From Paraburkholderia atlantica (GTDB lineage: Bacteria > Pseudomonadota > Gammaproteobacteria > Burkholderiales > Burkholderiaceae): DNA of 64,000 bases. A program made the translations under genes and the position numbers. The notes under the pieces were generated by a model that was not told the DNA's origin, made no database searches, and was given only the letters and a program-made list of their open reading frames with translations. Position 1 is the stretch's first letter. Every line of letters starts with the position of its first letter. Of the stretch, positions 1-9,300 are shown one piece after another. The stretch spans positions 205,371 to 269,370 of the forward strand of contig NZ_WHNQ01000009.1 of NCBI RefSeq assembly GCF_009362785.1, read 5' to 3'.

Positions 1-1124
1 GCCGTTTGCGCGACCACGCGAGCAGCGTGCCGCTCGCGCCGCTGCCGCTTGGCGGCACCGGGCACGCCACCGTCACATCCGGCGCTCCGCGCCAGACCGA
101 ACCTGAATTGCCCGCTGGCGCTTTCTCGGCGCCACTACCCGCGGACGATGAGCCGACGCTGGCCGACGCGCCGCTCGAACCGTTCGCCTATCCCGCCGAC
201 GACGCGGTCGATGAACCGCCTGTCGTCCCGCCCTCCGCGCCTGCTGCCCCACCGCGAGTCGACGACGAAGCGCCGCGCGTCGAAGACGAAGCGCCGCGCG
301 TCTGGCACAAGGTCGAACGCCCCGAGCCGTCCATGCTCGACGAACGCGCGCGGCGCGGGCCAGCAAGCCTGCATGGCATGCGCGACAACGAACCGCACTT
401 CGGTGCGGCCGGCTTAGGCGCGACGGGCTTAGGTGCGGCTGGCTTCGGCGCGGCCGGTGCGGACGCGGCCGGCTTCGGCGCCGCCGCGGGCGCTTCCGGC
501 GCCGGCGGTCCCGGCGGCCCGCGCCCGCCGGGCGGTCCTTCGTCCGCCCCATCGAGCGGCGAGCCGTTCTCGGTCAATCCCCCAATCAGCGCTGGCGACG
601 ATCCGTTCCCGGTGATGCGCGAAACCCGCCCGGTGGACGCCGGACGCGTCGGCTGGATCGTGGCCGGCGTGGTGCTCGCCGCGCTGCTCGTCATTGCGCT
701 GCTCGCGCAACTCGCGTGGTGGCAACGCGAGACCATCATGGTCAACGTGCCGCGCTCGCAGATCCTGTATGCGCAGGCCTGCGCGCATCTCGGCTGTCAA
801 CTGACGCCGCCGCACGACATCGAAGGCCTGCTGGTCGAGCCCTCCGATCTGCGGCAGATCGACGGCCCGCACAAGCTCGAGCTGAAGATGCCGCTGCACA
901 ATCGCCTGAACATCGCGCTCGCCTATCCCGCGATCGAACTCACGCTGCTCGACGATCAGAACAACGTCGCGGTACGGCGCGTGCTGTGGCCGCAGGATTA
1001 CGTGCCGCCCGGCACCGTGATCGCGGCCGGCCTGCCCGCGCATGCGACGCAGACGATGATCGTGCACCTCGACACCGGCACCGCGATCGCCTCCAATTTT
1101 CGCGTACAGATTTTTTATCCGTAA
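1..1124 (+). CDS. DUF3426 domain membrane protein (5' end outside window)
   Basis: The reading frame is already open at the window edge, so the N-terminus is missing; relatives start with an MJ0042-type zinc ribbon, which would lie upstream. The visible 372 residues hold a long Pro/Ala/Glu-rich region with a duplicated EDEAPRV-like peptide (about 86-99), a Gly/Ala repeat tract (about 132-170), one transmembrane helix (about 215-239) and a C-terminal DUF3426 domain (about 240-372, starting TIMVNVPRSQI). This suggests an inner-membrane protein with a disordered cytoplasmic part and a periplasmic domain. Function is unknown. In Burkholderiales it commonly sits next to tpx, as here. Confidence 0.85.
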   Translation, partial: RLRDHASSVPLAPLPLGGTGHATVTSGAPRQTEPELPAGAFSAPLPADDEPTLADAPLEPFAYPADDAVDEPPVVPPSAPAAPPRVDDEAPRVEDEAPRVWHKVERPEPSMLDERARRGPASLHGMRDNEPHFGAAGLGATGLGAAGFGAAGADAAGFGAAAGASGAGGPGGPRPPGGPSSAPSSGEPFSVNPPISAGDDPFPVMRETRPVDAGRVGWIVAGVVLAALLVIALLAQLAWWQRETIMVNVPRSQILYAQACAHLGCQLTPPHDIEGLLVEPSDLRQIDGPHKLELKMPLHNRLNIALAYPAIELTLLDDQNNVAVRRVLWPQDYVPPGTVIAAGLPAHATQTMIVHLDTGTAIASNFRVQIFYP

Positions 1125-1135
1125 CGCACCCTCGC

Positions 1136-1157
1136 GCGCCCGCTCCCGAGCGGGCGC
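1136..1157 (+). terminator. GC-rich hairpin after the DUF3426 gene
   Basis: A perfect 9-bp stem (GCGCCCGCT with AGCGGGCGC, loop CCCG) lies 12 bases after the stop codon. No T-run follows, so intrinsic termination is uncertain; it may only stabilise the 3' end. Confidence 0.45.
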
Positions 1158-1196
1158 ATCATTGTCGTCACTGACGCCCTTTTCGGAGCACAACAC

Positions 1197-1697
1197 ATGA
1201 GTCAAGTCACGCTGGGTGGCAACCCGATCGAAGTAAGCGGTACGTTCCCGTCGGTCGGCCAGCAGGCCGCCGCGTTCTCGCTGGTCGGCAAGGACCTGAA
1301 GCCGCTGACGCTCGCCGACTTCGCCGGCAAGCGCAAGGTGCTCAACATCGTCCCGAGTCTCGACACGCCGACCTGCGCGACGTCGACGCGCAAGTTCAAC
1401 GAAGCCGCCGCGAAGCTCAGCAACACGGCCGTGATCGTCGTGTCGGGCGACCTGCCGTTCGCGGCGTCGCGCTTCTGCACGACCGAGGGCATCGAGAACG
1501 TGGTGACTGCGTCGACGTTCCGCGGCCACGAGTTCGCGCAAGCGTACGGCGTCGACGTGACGAGCGGCCCGCTGACCGGCCTGACCGCGCGCGCGGTCGT
1601 CGTGCTCGACGAGAACGACAAGGTCCTGCACGCAGAACTGGTCGGCGAGATCAAGAACGAACCGAACTACGACGCAGCGCTCGCCGCGCTGAAGTAA
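1197..1697 (+). CDS. tpx: Thiol peroxidase Tpx (atypical 2-Cys peroxiredoxin)
   Basis: Reduces hydrogen peroxide and alkyl hydroperoxides with thioredoxin as reductant; in many Gram-negatives it is periplasm-associated. The 166-residue length matches the family. The peroxidatic cysteine is in [11 protein letters not shown] (Cys60) and the resolving cysteine in SRFCTTEG (Cys94), matching Cys61 and Cys95 of the E. coli enzyme. The ATG at 1197 is preceded by a purine-rich CGGAGC site. The gene probably has its own transcript, since a strong hairpin follows it. Confidence 0.97.
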   Translation: MSQVTLGGNPIEVSGTFPSVGQQAAAFSLVGKDLKPLTLADFAGKRKVLNIVPSLDTPTCATSTRKFNEAAAKLSNTAVIVVSGDLPFAASRFCTTEGIENVVTASTFRGHEFAQAYGVDVTSGPLTGLTARAVVVLDENDKVLHAELVGEIKNEPNYDAALAALK

Positions 1698-1714
1698 GCC
1701 CTCTTGCGCACGAA

Positions 1715-1745
1715 CGACAGCGCCGCGCCTCGCGCGGCGCTGTCG
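1715..1745 (+). terminator. Long GC hairpin after tpx
   Basis: A perfect 14-bp inverted repeat (arms 1715-1728 and 1732-1745, 3-base loop CTC) begins 17 bases after the tpx stop. A T-rich stretch (TCTTTTCC) comes only about 10 bases later, so this is a likely but non-canonical terminator. Confidence 0.6.
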
Positions 1746-1791
1746 GCGCAGCGCGTCTTTTCCCCACCGCTTTCATACAGGAACGCTCGCC

Positions 1792-2730
1792 TTGGCTACG
1801 CTCATCTGCGGCTCGCTCGCGTACGACAACATCATGACCTTCGAAGGCCGCTTTCGGGAGCACATCCTGCCGGAGCAGGTCCACATCCTGAACGTAAGCT
1901 TTCTCGTGCCGACCATGCGTCGCGAGTTCGGCGGCTGCGCGGGCAACATCGCGTATGCGCTGAATCTGCTCGGCGGCGACGCGCGCATCATGGGCGCGAT
2001 CGGCGCCGTCGACGCGCAGCTTTATCTGGACCGGCTCGCAGAGCTCGGCCTGTCGACGGAAAACGTGCTCGTCGTACCCGACACCTACTCGGCGCAGGCG
2101 ATGATCACGACCGACCTCGAGAACAACCAGATCACCGCGTTCCATCCGGGCGCGATGATGCAGTCGCATCAGAATCGCGCCGACGAAGTGAAAGGCCTGA
2201 CGCTCGGCATCGTCGCGCCGGACGGCTATGACGGCATGGTTCAACACTCCGAACAGCTGGCCGCCGCGGGCGTGCCGTTCATCTTCGATCCGGGCCAGGG
2301 TTTGCCGCTGTTCGACGGCGAGACGCTGCGGCGCGTCATTGAACTTGCTACCTATGTAGCGGTCAACGATTACGAAGCCGCGCTGGTGAGCAACAAGACC
2401 GGCTGGTCGATCGAACAGATCGCCAGCAAGGTCGATGCGCTGATCATCACGCTCGGCGAGAAGGGTGCTCAGATCCATCACGGCGGCGGTATCGAAGAGA
2501 TCCCGGCGGTCACGGCCAGGCGAGTGCTCGATCCCACCGGTTGCGGCGACGCATTTCGCGGCGGCCTGCTCTACGGTATCGAGAAGGGCCTCGGCTGGGC
2601 CACGACCGGCCGTCTTGCCAGCCTGATGGGCGCATTGAAGATCGAGCATCAAGGCCCGCAAAACTACGCGCCCAGCCGGGCGGAAATCAACGAGCGGTTC
2701 AAGCAGGCCTTCGGATACGACCTGCACTGA
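1792..2730 (+). CDS. PfkB-family carbohydrate/nucleoside kinase
   Basis: A ribokinase-fold sugar or nucleoside kinase of 312 residues. The C-terminal PfkB signature DPTGCGDAFRGGLLYG carries the catalytic-base Asp and the anion hole; the N-terminal GGCAGNIAYAL fits the substrate-binding GG motif. The substrate cannot be read from sequence; annotated Burkholderia relatives are often called adenosine kinase. The start is a TTG at 1792 after an AGGAA site; no in-frame ATG fits the conserved N-terminus ATLICGSLAYDNIM. It lies downstream of tpx behind a hairpin. Confidence 0.9.
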   Translation: MATLICGSLAYDNIMTFEGRFREHILPEQVHILNVSFLVPTMRREFGGCAGNIAYALNLLGGDARIMGAIGAVDAQLYLDRLAELGLSTENVLVVPDTYSAQAMITTDLENNQITAFHPGAMMQSHQNRADEVKGLTLGIVAPDGYDGMVQHSEQLAAAGVPFIFDPGQGLPLFDGETLRRVIELATYVAVNDYEAALVSNKTGWSIEQIASKVDALIITLGEKGAQIHHGGGIEEIPAVTARRVLDPTGCGDAFRGGLLYGIEKGLGWATTGRLASLMGALKIEHQGPQNYAPSRAEINERFKQAFGYDLH

Positions 2731-2755
2731 TATCGCGTGCTATGGGAGTTTGGGA

Positions 2756-3232
2756 ATGAGAACCTCGAGTCGCCTGATCGTCGCCACCTTGATCGCCGGT
2801 TCGCTGGCCATGTCGGGGTGTGCGGTCAACAGCAGCTCTCCCGACGTTTTCACCGCCTCACAGGCGCAGCGTGAACAGACGGTTCGGATGGCCACGGTGG
2901 AGAGCGTGCGCGCGGTGCGGATCAGCACGAACGAAGGTCAGCCGATCGGCATCGGCGCACTCGGCGGCGCCGCGCTCGGCGCGCTCGCCGGCACTGCGTT
3001 CGGCGGCGGACGTGGCCAGGTCGCGACGGGTATCGTCGGCGGCATCGGCGGTGCGGTCGCCGGCAATGCGATCGAAAACCGCGTCGCGATGCGCGACGGC
3101 ATCGAAATCACCGTGCGGCTCGACAACGGCGACATGCGCGCCATCACCCAAACTGCCACCGGCGAAATCTTCCGCGCCGGCGATCGCGTGCGGCTGCTGT
3201 CGAGCGGCGGCGTCACGCGCGTCACGCACTAG
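2756..3232 (+). CDS. Glycine-zipper 2TM lipoprotein (SlyB/Pcp-like)
   Basis: A predicted outer-membrane lipoprotein of 158 residues. A hydrophobic signal ends in the lipobox AMSGC, putting the lipidated Cys near residue 21. Residues about 65-110 are a glycine-zipper hairpin (GALGGAALGALAG and a later GIVGGIGGAVAG), as in SlyB/Pcp proteins, which are linked to envelope integrity. A small C-terminal beta region follows. The ATG at 2756 is preferred over an upstream TTG because it gives the clean signal peptide and has a GGGAG element upstream. Confidence 0.88.
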   Translation: MRTSSRLIVATLIAGSLAMSGCAVNSSSPDVFTASQAQREQTVRMATVESVRAVRISTNEGQPIGIGALGGAALGALAGTAFGGGRGQVATGIVGGIGGAVAGNAIENRVAMRDGIEITVRLDNGDMRAITQTATGEIFRAGDRVRLLSSGGVTRVTH

Positions 3233-3339
3233 CGCAGTTTCCCTCCCGCGCGGCCGCGCGTAGTTCAGCGCCGCGACGACGACATCACACGCATGCGCCC
3301 TCACGGGTCCATGCGTGTTTTTCTTTCTGGGCGACGGGC

Positions 3340-3373
3340 AAAAAAAACCCGCCACCGGCACACCGGCAACGGG
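3340..3373 (-). terminator. Rho-independent terminator of the H1-like gene
   Basis: On minus, CCCGTTGCCGG pairs with CCGGTGGCGGG around a TGTG loop, all positions pairing if G-U is allowed, followed by eight T. It lies about 100 bases beyond the H1-like stop. Confidence 0.85.
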
Positions 3374-3470
3374 ACATTGACCGGGTGGCGCTCGCAACAG
3401 CTCGAGCACGACCCGGTCATCCGACACATCGTGCGATGCGTCGACGTACAGCTACTGCTACTGCTACTGC

Positions 3471-4097
3471 TTACGGACGGCTGCCCGTCGGGAACGGCCA
3501 TGCCGCTGCCGGGTTCAGCGCGGTCTTCACCGTCGCCGCCGGTGCGCTCGAGACAGCAGGCGCAGCGGGAGCAGGCGCGGCCTTCTTGGCGACAGCCTTC
3601 TTCGCAGGCGCAGCCTTCTTCGCAGGTGCGGCGGCCTTCTTCGCGGCAGCCTTCTTGGCAGGTGCAGCTTTCTTGGCTGCAGCCTTTTTCGCAGGCGCGG
3701 CCTTCTTGGCAGCGGTCTTCTTCGCCGCGGCCTTCTTCGCCGGTGCTGCCTTCTTCGCTGCGGCCTTCTTCGCCGGTGCTGCCTTCTTCGCTGCGACCTT
3801 CTTCGCTGCGACCTTCTTCACCGCGGCTTTCTTCGCCGGTGCTGCCTTCTTCGCCGCGACCTTCTTGGCTGCGACCTTCTTCGCCGCGACCTTCTTCACT
3901 GCGGCTTTCTTCGCCGGTGCTGCCTTCTTCGCCGCGACCTTCTTCGCTGCAACCTTCTTCGCTGCGACCTTCTTCACTGCGACCTTCTTCGCGGCGACTT
4001 TCTTGGCCGGAGCAGCCTTCTTAGCCGGAGCAGCCTTCTTGGCTGCGGTCTTCTTTGCTGCGGTCTTCTTGGCCGCGGCTTTCTTTGCAGTTGCCAT
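3471..4097 (-). CDS. Histone H1-like Lys/Ala/Pro repeat DNA-binding protein
   Basis: Almost the whole protein is built from KKAA, KKVAAKK and AAPAKKAA repeats, giving a very basic, disordered chain like the C-tail of eukaryotic H1 and bacterial H1-like proteins (BpH1 of Bordetella, HctB of Chlamydia). Such proteins bind DNA non-specifically and act in nucleoid compaction. About 208 residues from the second of two adjacent ATGs; this start has better spacing (4 bases) from GGAGAA than the first (1 base). Only the last ~40 residues (Pro/Ala/Val, ending FPTGSRP) depart from the repeat. At DNA level the middle consists of near-identical tandem units, so repeat-number variation between strains is expected. 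Confidence 0.9.
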   Translation of the reverse strand: MATAKKAAAKKTAAKKTAAKKAAPAKKAAPAKKVAAKKVAVKKVAAKKVAAKKVAAKKAAPAKKAAVKKVAAKKVAAKKVAAKKAAPAKKAAVKKVAAKKVAAKKAAPAKKAAAKKAAPAKKAAAKKTAAKKAAPAKKAAAKKAAPAKKAAAKKAAAPAKKAAPAKKAVAKKAAPAPAAPAVSSAPAATVKTALNPAAAWPFPTGSRP

Positions 4098-4100
4098 CAT

Positions 4101-4531
4101 TTTCTCCTTCAGGTTTTCAGATGAGGTCAGTTCAAACTACACCCTTCGTCAAAACCCGCTTCCCGCGGACGCTTCTCAGGGCGCGCGCTACGAAGCGGGC
4201 TATTCATCGGCGTACGCAGGTGCGGCGCGCTTACGCTAATGAATGCGGTAAGGCGCGCCGTGCCCCAAGGCACCGCGCGCCAAATCTGGTCGGCGTCGCG
4301 AGGCGACGCCGGCAATTGCTTGATCGGGCCGCCGGCAACGACGCCAGCGGCTTTTTCCGGGGGGAAGTTTGCCCATCCCACTGAAGGGTCCGCAAAGTGC
4401 CTGTCATGTTTGTGGGCCGTCAAGGCACCGGGCACGCTTTGCATCAGGCCGTTCTGCTCCTAACCCGGGGCGCCGCGGCCACAGGCGGCGGCATCCCCAT
4501 CAATGAAACCATCCGCGACGCGAATCCCGGC
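4101..4531. other. Intergenic region between H1-like gene and nrdB
   Basis: No convincing gene. GGAGAA for the H1-like gene is at 4102-4107. Two strong hairpins sit side by side: an imperfect GGCGCG...CGCGCC element at about 4252-4281 and a perfect 8-bp stem with loop GAG at 4292-4310. Neither has a T-run. I see no clear nrdB terminator or H1 promoter. Confidence 0.5.
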
Positions 4532-5755
4532 TCACTCCCAGGAAAGCGCACCGCCAGTCTGATATTCGATCACTCGCGTCTCGAAGAAATTGCGTTCTTT
4601 CTTCAGGTCGATCATCTCGCTCATCCACGGGAACGGGTTTTCCTCGTTCGGGTACAGCGGATCGAGACCGATCTGCTGGCAACGACGGTTGCAGATGAAG
4701 CGCAGATAGCTCTTGAACATCGACGCGTTGAGGCCGAGCACGCCGCGCGGCATCGTATCTTCGGCGTAGCGGTATTCGAGCTCGACCGCCTGCTGGAAGA
4801 TCGCGCGAATTTCGGCGCGAAACTCAGCCGTCCACAGGTGCGGGTTTTCGAGTTTGATCTGGTTGATCAGGTCGATGCCGAAGTTGCAGTGCATCGACTC
4901 GTCGCGCAGGATGTACTGGTACTGCTCCGCCGCGCCGGTCATCTTGTTCTGGCGGCCGAGCGCCAGGATTTGCGTAAAGCCGACGTAGAAGAACAGGCCT
5001 TCCATCACACAGGCGAACACGATCAGCGAGCGCAGCAGCGTCTGGTCTGCTTCGAGCGTACCGGTCTTGAAGGCCGGGTCGGTCAGCACGTGGATGTACG
5101 GAATCAGGAATTCGTCTTTCGCGCGGATCGACGGGACCTCGTGATACGCGTTGAAGATTTCGCCCTCGTCGAGACCGAGCGACTCGACGATGTACTGGTA
5201 AGCATGCGTGTGGATCGCCTCTTCGAACGCCTGGCGCAGCAGGAACTGGCGGCATTCGGGCGCCGTGATGTGGCGGTAGGTGCCCAGCACGATGTTGTTG
5301 GCGGCGAGCGAGTCGGCCGTCACGAAGAAGCCCAGGTTGCGCTTGACGATGCGGCGCTCGTCTTCGGTCAGCCCGTTCGGGTCTTTCCACAGGGCGATGT
5401 CGCGCGACATGTTCACTTCCTGCGGCATCCAATGGTTGGCACAACCCGCCAGATACTTTTCCCAGGCCCACTTGTACTTGAACGGCACCAGCTGATTGAC
5501 GTCAGTCTGGCCGTTGATGATGCGCTTGTCGGCGACATTGACGCGCGCTTCGGAAGCAGCCGCCGCGTTGCCAGCATGAGCGACGGGAGCGACAGCGATG
5601 TCGTTCGCGAAGACTTCTTGAGCGGAGGGAGCATGAGGAGCGGAACGCGTTCCGATTTGCGAACCCACAGCCGACCCCGCAGCGTTGCGCAACACGTTCG
5701 GTTGCGTCGCGCTCGAGGGAGTTACGGCAGTGATCTCGTCATCCCAGTTGAGCAT
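4532..5755 (-). CDS. nrdB: Ribonucleoside-diphosphate reductase subunit beta (NrdB, class Ia type)
   Basis: The small subunit of aerobic ribonucleotide reductase, which holds the diiron/tyrosyl-radical cofactor and passes the radical to NrdA. From the ATG at 5755 it has 407 residues. Metal ligands and the radical Tyr are visible: Asp148 in TADSL, Glu179 and His182 in [10 protein letters not shown] with Tyr186, then EGLFFYVGF and RDESMH for the second site. Residues about 10-75 form an Ala-rich, low-complexity N-terminal extension. In-frame starts at 5767 (ATG) and 5770 (TTG) exist; 5755 fits the conserved start MLNWDDEI. It lies 585 bases downstream of nrdA on the same strand. Confidence 0.96.
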   Translation of the reverse strand: MLNWDDEITAVTPSSATQPNVLRNAAGSAVGSQIGTRSAPHAPSAQEVFANDIAVAPVAHAGNAAAASEARVNVADKRIINGQTDVNQLVPFKYKWAWEKYLAGCANHWMPQEVNMSRDIALWKDPNGLTEDERRIVKRNLGFFVTADSLAANNIVLGTYRHITAPECRQFLLRQAFEEAIHTHAYQYIVESLGLDEGEIFNAYHEVPSIRAKDEFLIPYIHVLTDPAFKTGTLEADQTLLRSLIVFACVMEGLFFYVGFTQILALGRQNKMTGAAEQYQYILRDESMHCNFGIDLINQIKLENPHLWTAEFRAEIRAIFQQAVELEYRYAEDTMPRGVLGLNASMFKSYLRFICNRRCQQIGLDPLYPNEENPFPWMSEMIDLKKERNFFETRVIEYQTGGALSWE

Positions 5756-6340
5756 AAATGTCACCATCAATTTAGAACGGTTTGTACCATCTTTTCACGA
5801 GCGATAAAAGAGCTCACTCGCGAAAATTCCTGTTTTCGATTCGCGTTGCTACGTTCATACAACACTTTGTTCGACACGCTTCGTGCGACTCATGCAGTAA
5901 CGCATCGAGTGACGCGTGATGAACGCGTGTTGAACATGTGTTGCCGAGGTCCTTCGCGAACTCGAAGAGCAACGTTTCGACACGACGTTTCGTTGCTCTA
6001 TCTATATGTATTGCGCAGTGCGCTCGCGGCATCCGCCGACTGATCGATGGACCGATCGATGCCGCGCGAATCGCTCATCGCGAGAGTCGGCGGTGAGCCG
6101 CGTTGAGCATGTTGCGTCAGCGTTGGCGGGTGAGGTGCGATGCCATGTCGAGCGATCGTCTGGTGTTGCCAACTGCTGTGTTGCTTCTCTGCATCGACGA
6201 GCGGTGAGGCTTCGATACCGCTCACCGCTCATCGACCTGCTTCTACTTCATCAACGGGGCGCGTCGCTCGCCGCCTGCGGGTCTCCACCTACGACCCTCG
6301 TGTGCAGTTAGCAAGCATCGCTCCCGCTGCTTGCCTCTAG
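5756..6340. other. nrdA-nrdB intergenic region
   Basis: 585 bases without a supported gene. A near-perfect 15-bp inverted repeat lies at 6194-6208/6221-6235 (the one mismatch becomes a G-U pair in minus-strand RNA) and an 8-bp GAGCAACG/CGTTGCTC repeat at 5969-6000. The part near nrdB is less GC-rich than the rest of the window. It may hold an nrdB promoter or a processing site; I could not identify clear -35/-10 hexamers. Confidence 0.5.
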
Positions 6341-9300
6341 TTACTGGCAAGCCTCGCACTCGTCGAAGCCGGGATCGCCAGGACGCATCATGCAGACCGG
6401 ACCATCCGCTTCGGGTGCCGCTTCGACTGCCACCGCGGCAGTCGCTGCCTGGAAGCCGCCGTTCACGCCGCCCGCCACACCACCCGTCGAGCCGCCCACA
6501 CCGAAGCCGCCTGCCGCGCCGCCTGCGCCGCCCGAGCCGTCATGACCCGAGCTCACCGCGTTCAGCGCGCCGTGCGCGACCGTCGATTTCTCGACGTGCG
6601 TCGCCGCCATCGTGCGCAGGTAGTAGGTGGTCTTCAAACCGCGCAGCCATGCGAGCTTGTAGATCTCGTCGAGCTTCTTGCCCGATGCGCCCGCCATGTA
6701 GATGTTCAGCGACTGCGCCTGGTCGATCCACTTCTGACGACGCGAGGCCGACTCGACGAGCCACACCGGATCGACTTCGAAAGCGGTCGCGTAGATCGCG
6801 CGCAGGTCGGCCGGGATGCGGTCGATGCGCGAAAGCGTGCCGTCGAAGTACTTCAGGTCGGCGACCATCACTTCGTCCCACAGGCCGCGCGCCTTCAGGT
6901 CGCGCACCAGGTAGTCGTTGACCACCGTGAACTCGCCCGACAGGTTCGACTTCACGTACAGGTTCTGATAGGTCGGCTCGATGCACGCCGACACGCCGAT
7001 GATGTTCGAGATCGTCGCGGTCGGCGCGATCGCCACGCAGTTCGAGTTGCGCATGCCGTAGGTCGCGATGCGCGAGCGCAGCGCGGGCCAGTCCATCGAC
7101 TCGCTCGAATCCACCTCGACATAACCGCCGCGCGCTTCGGCGAGCAGCGCCACCGAATCTTGCGGGAGGATGCCGCGATCCCACAGCGAGCCGCGGTAGC
7201 TCGAGTAGCGGCCGCGCTCTTCGGCAAGCTCGGTCGACGCGTAGTACGCGTAGTAGCAAACCGCTTCCATCGAGCGATCGGCGAACTCGACCGCTTCGGG
7301 CGACGCGTACGGCGTGCGCAGCACGTGCAGGCAGTCCTGGAAGCCCATGATGCCGAGGCCGACCGGACGGTGCTTCAGGTTCGAGTTGCGCGCCTTGGCG
7401 ACCGCGTAGTAGTTGATGTCGATCACGTTGTCGAGCATGCGCATCGCGACGCTGATCGTGCGCTTGAGCTTGTCGTGGTCGAGCGCCACCGTGCCGTCGG
7501 CCTGTTCCTTCAGGTGCGCGACGAGGTTCACCGAGCCGAGGTTACAAACGGCGATTTCGGCGTCGCTCGTATTCAGCGTGATTTCCGTGCACAGGTTCGA
7601 CGAGTGGACGACGCCGACGTGCTGCTGCGGCGAGCGCACGTTGCACGGGTCCTTGAACGTGATCCACGGATGGCCGGTTTCGAACAGCATGCCGAGCATC
7701 TTGCGCCACAGCTGCGCCGCCGGGATCTTCTTGAACAGCTTGATCTCGCCGCGCGCGACCTTGTCTTCGTAAGCTGTGTAAGCCGTTTCGAACTCGGCGC
7801 CGAACTTGTCGTGCAGATCCGGGCAGGTGGACGGCGAGAACAGCGTCCAGTCGCCGCCTTCCATCACGCGCTTCATGAACAGGTCGGGAATCCAGTTCGC
7901 GGTGTTCATGTCGTGCGTGCGACGACGGTCGTCGCCGGTGTTCTTGCGCAGCTCCAGGAATTCTTCGATGTCGAGGTGCCACGATTCAAGGTACGCGCAC
8001 ACCGCGCCCTTGCGCTTGCCGCCCTGGTTCACCGCGACCGCCGTGTCGTTGACGACCTTCAGGAACGGCACCACGCCCTGCGACTTGCCGTTGGTGCCCT
8101 TGATGTGCGAGCCGAGCGCGCGCACACGCGTCCAGTCGTTGCCGAGACCGCCAGCGAACTTCGACAGCAGCGCGTTTTCCTTCAGCGCTTCGTAGATGCC
8201 GTCGAGGTCGTCGTCGACCGTGGTCAGGTAGCACGACGACAGCTGCGAGCGGCGCGTGCCCGAGTTGAACAGCGTCGGCGTCGAGCTCATGAAGTCGAAG
8301 CTCGACAGCACGTTGTAGAACTCGATCGCGCGCGCTTCGCGGTCGATCTCGTTCAGCGACAGACCCATCGCGACACGCATAAAGAATGCCTGCGGCATTT
8401 CGATACGGACGTTGTCGTGATGCAGGAAGTAGCGGTCATACAGCGTCTGCAGACCGAGGTAGCCGAATTGCAGGTCGCGGTTCGCGTCGAGCGCGGCACC
8501 GAGACGCTTCAGGTCGAACTGCAGCAGCTTGTCGTCGAGCAGCTCGGCTTGCACGCCGCGCTTGATGAACTGCGGGAAGTACTCGGCGTAGCGCTCGCCC
8601 ATTTCGGCTTGCGTGACTTCTTCTTCGAGGATCTCGCGGCGGATCGTGTGCAGCAGGATGCGCGCGGTGACCTGGCTGTAGGCCGGGTCCTTTTCGATCA
8701 TCGTGCGGGCAGCGAGGATGGCCGAGTCATATACCTGGCTCATCGGCACACCGTCGTACAGGTTCTTCACCGTTTCCGCGACGATCGGCTCGGCGCTCAC
8801 CGCGTCGCCGAGGTTCGCGCACGCGGACTCGATGATGCCGCGCAGCGCGGCCATGTCCAGCGGACGCGTGATGCCGTTGTCGGTCACGTTCAGGCCCGGC
8901 GTGCTCGCGGCATCTGCGTGGTCGTCATGCGCGCGCGCCTGGTTGCGCTTCTCGCGATACAGCACGTAAGCACGCGCGACGTTGTGTTCGCCGCCGCGCA
9001 TCAGCGCGAGTTCGACCTGATCCTGAATGTCTTCGATATGGAACGTGCCGCCGTTCGGACGGCTGCGCAGCAGCGCGCGCACCACGTTCTGCGTGAGTTG
9101 CTCGACCAGTTCGCGCACCCGTGCCGACGCCGCGCCCTGACCACCGTTGACGGCGAGGAACGCCTTCGTCACGGCGATCGCGATTTTCGACGGCTCGAAC
9201 GACACCACGGTGCCGTTGCGGCGGATCACCTTGTAGTCGGCGTAGTTCGCTTGCGGCGCGAGCGACTGTGCGCCTTGAGTCTGGCCGAACGCCTGGCCAG

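Noticed and set aside
3385..4239. A Phe/Ala-rich frame on plus that looks like a repetitive membrane protein
   Set aside because: It is the exact antisense of the H1-like repeats; AFFAGAAFFA is what KKAAPAKKA reads as on the other strand.
4127..4444. A 105-codon frame between the H1-like gene and nrdB
   Set aside because: It runs through both strong hairpins and has no family match that I recognise.
5814..6032. A 72-codon frame between nrdA and nrdB
   Set aside because: No ribosome-binding site or recognised family; it overlaps the 5969-6000 inverted repeat.
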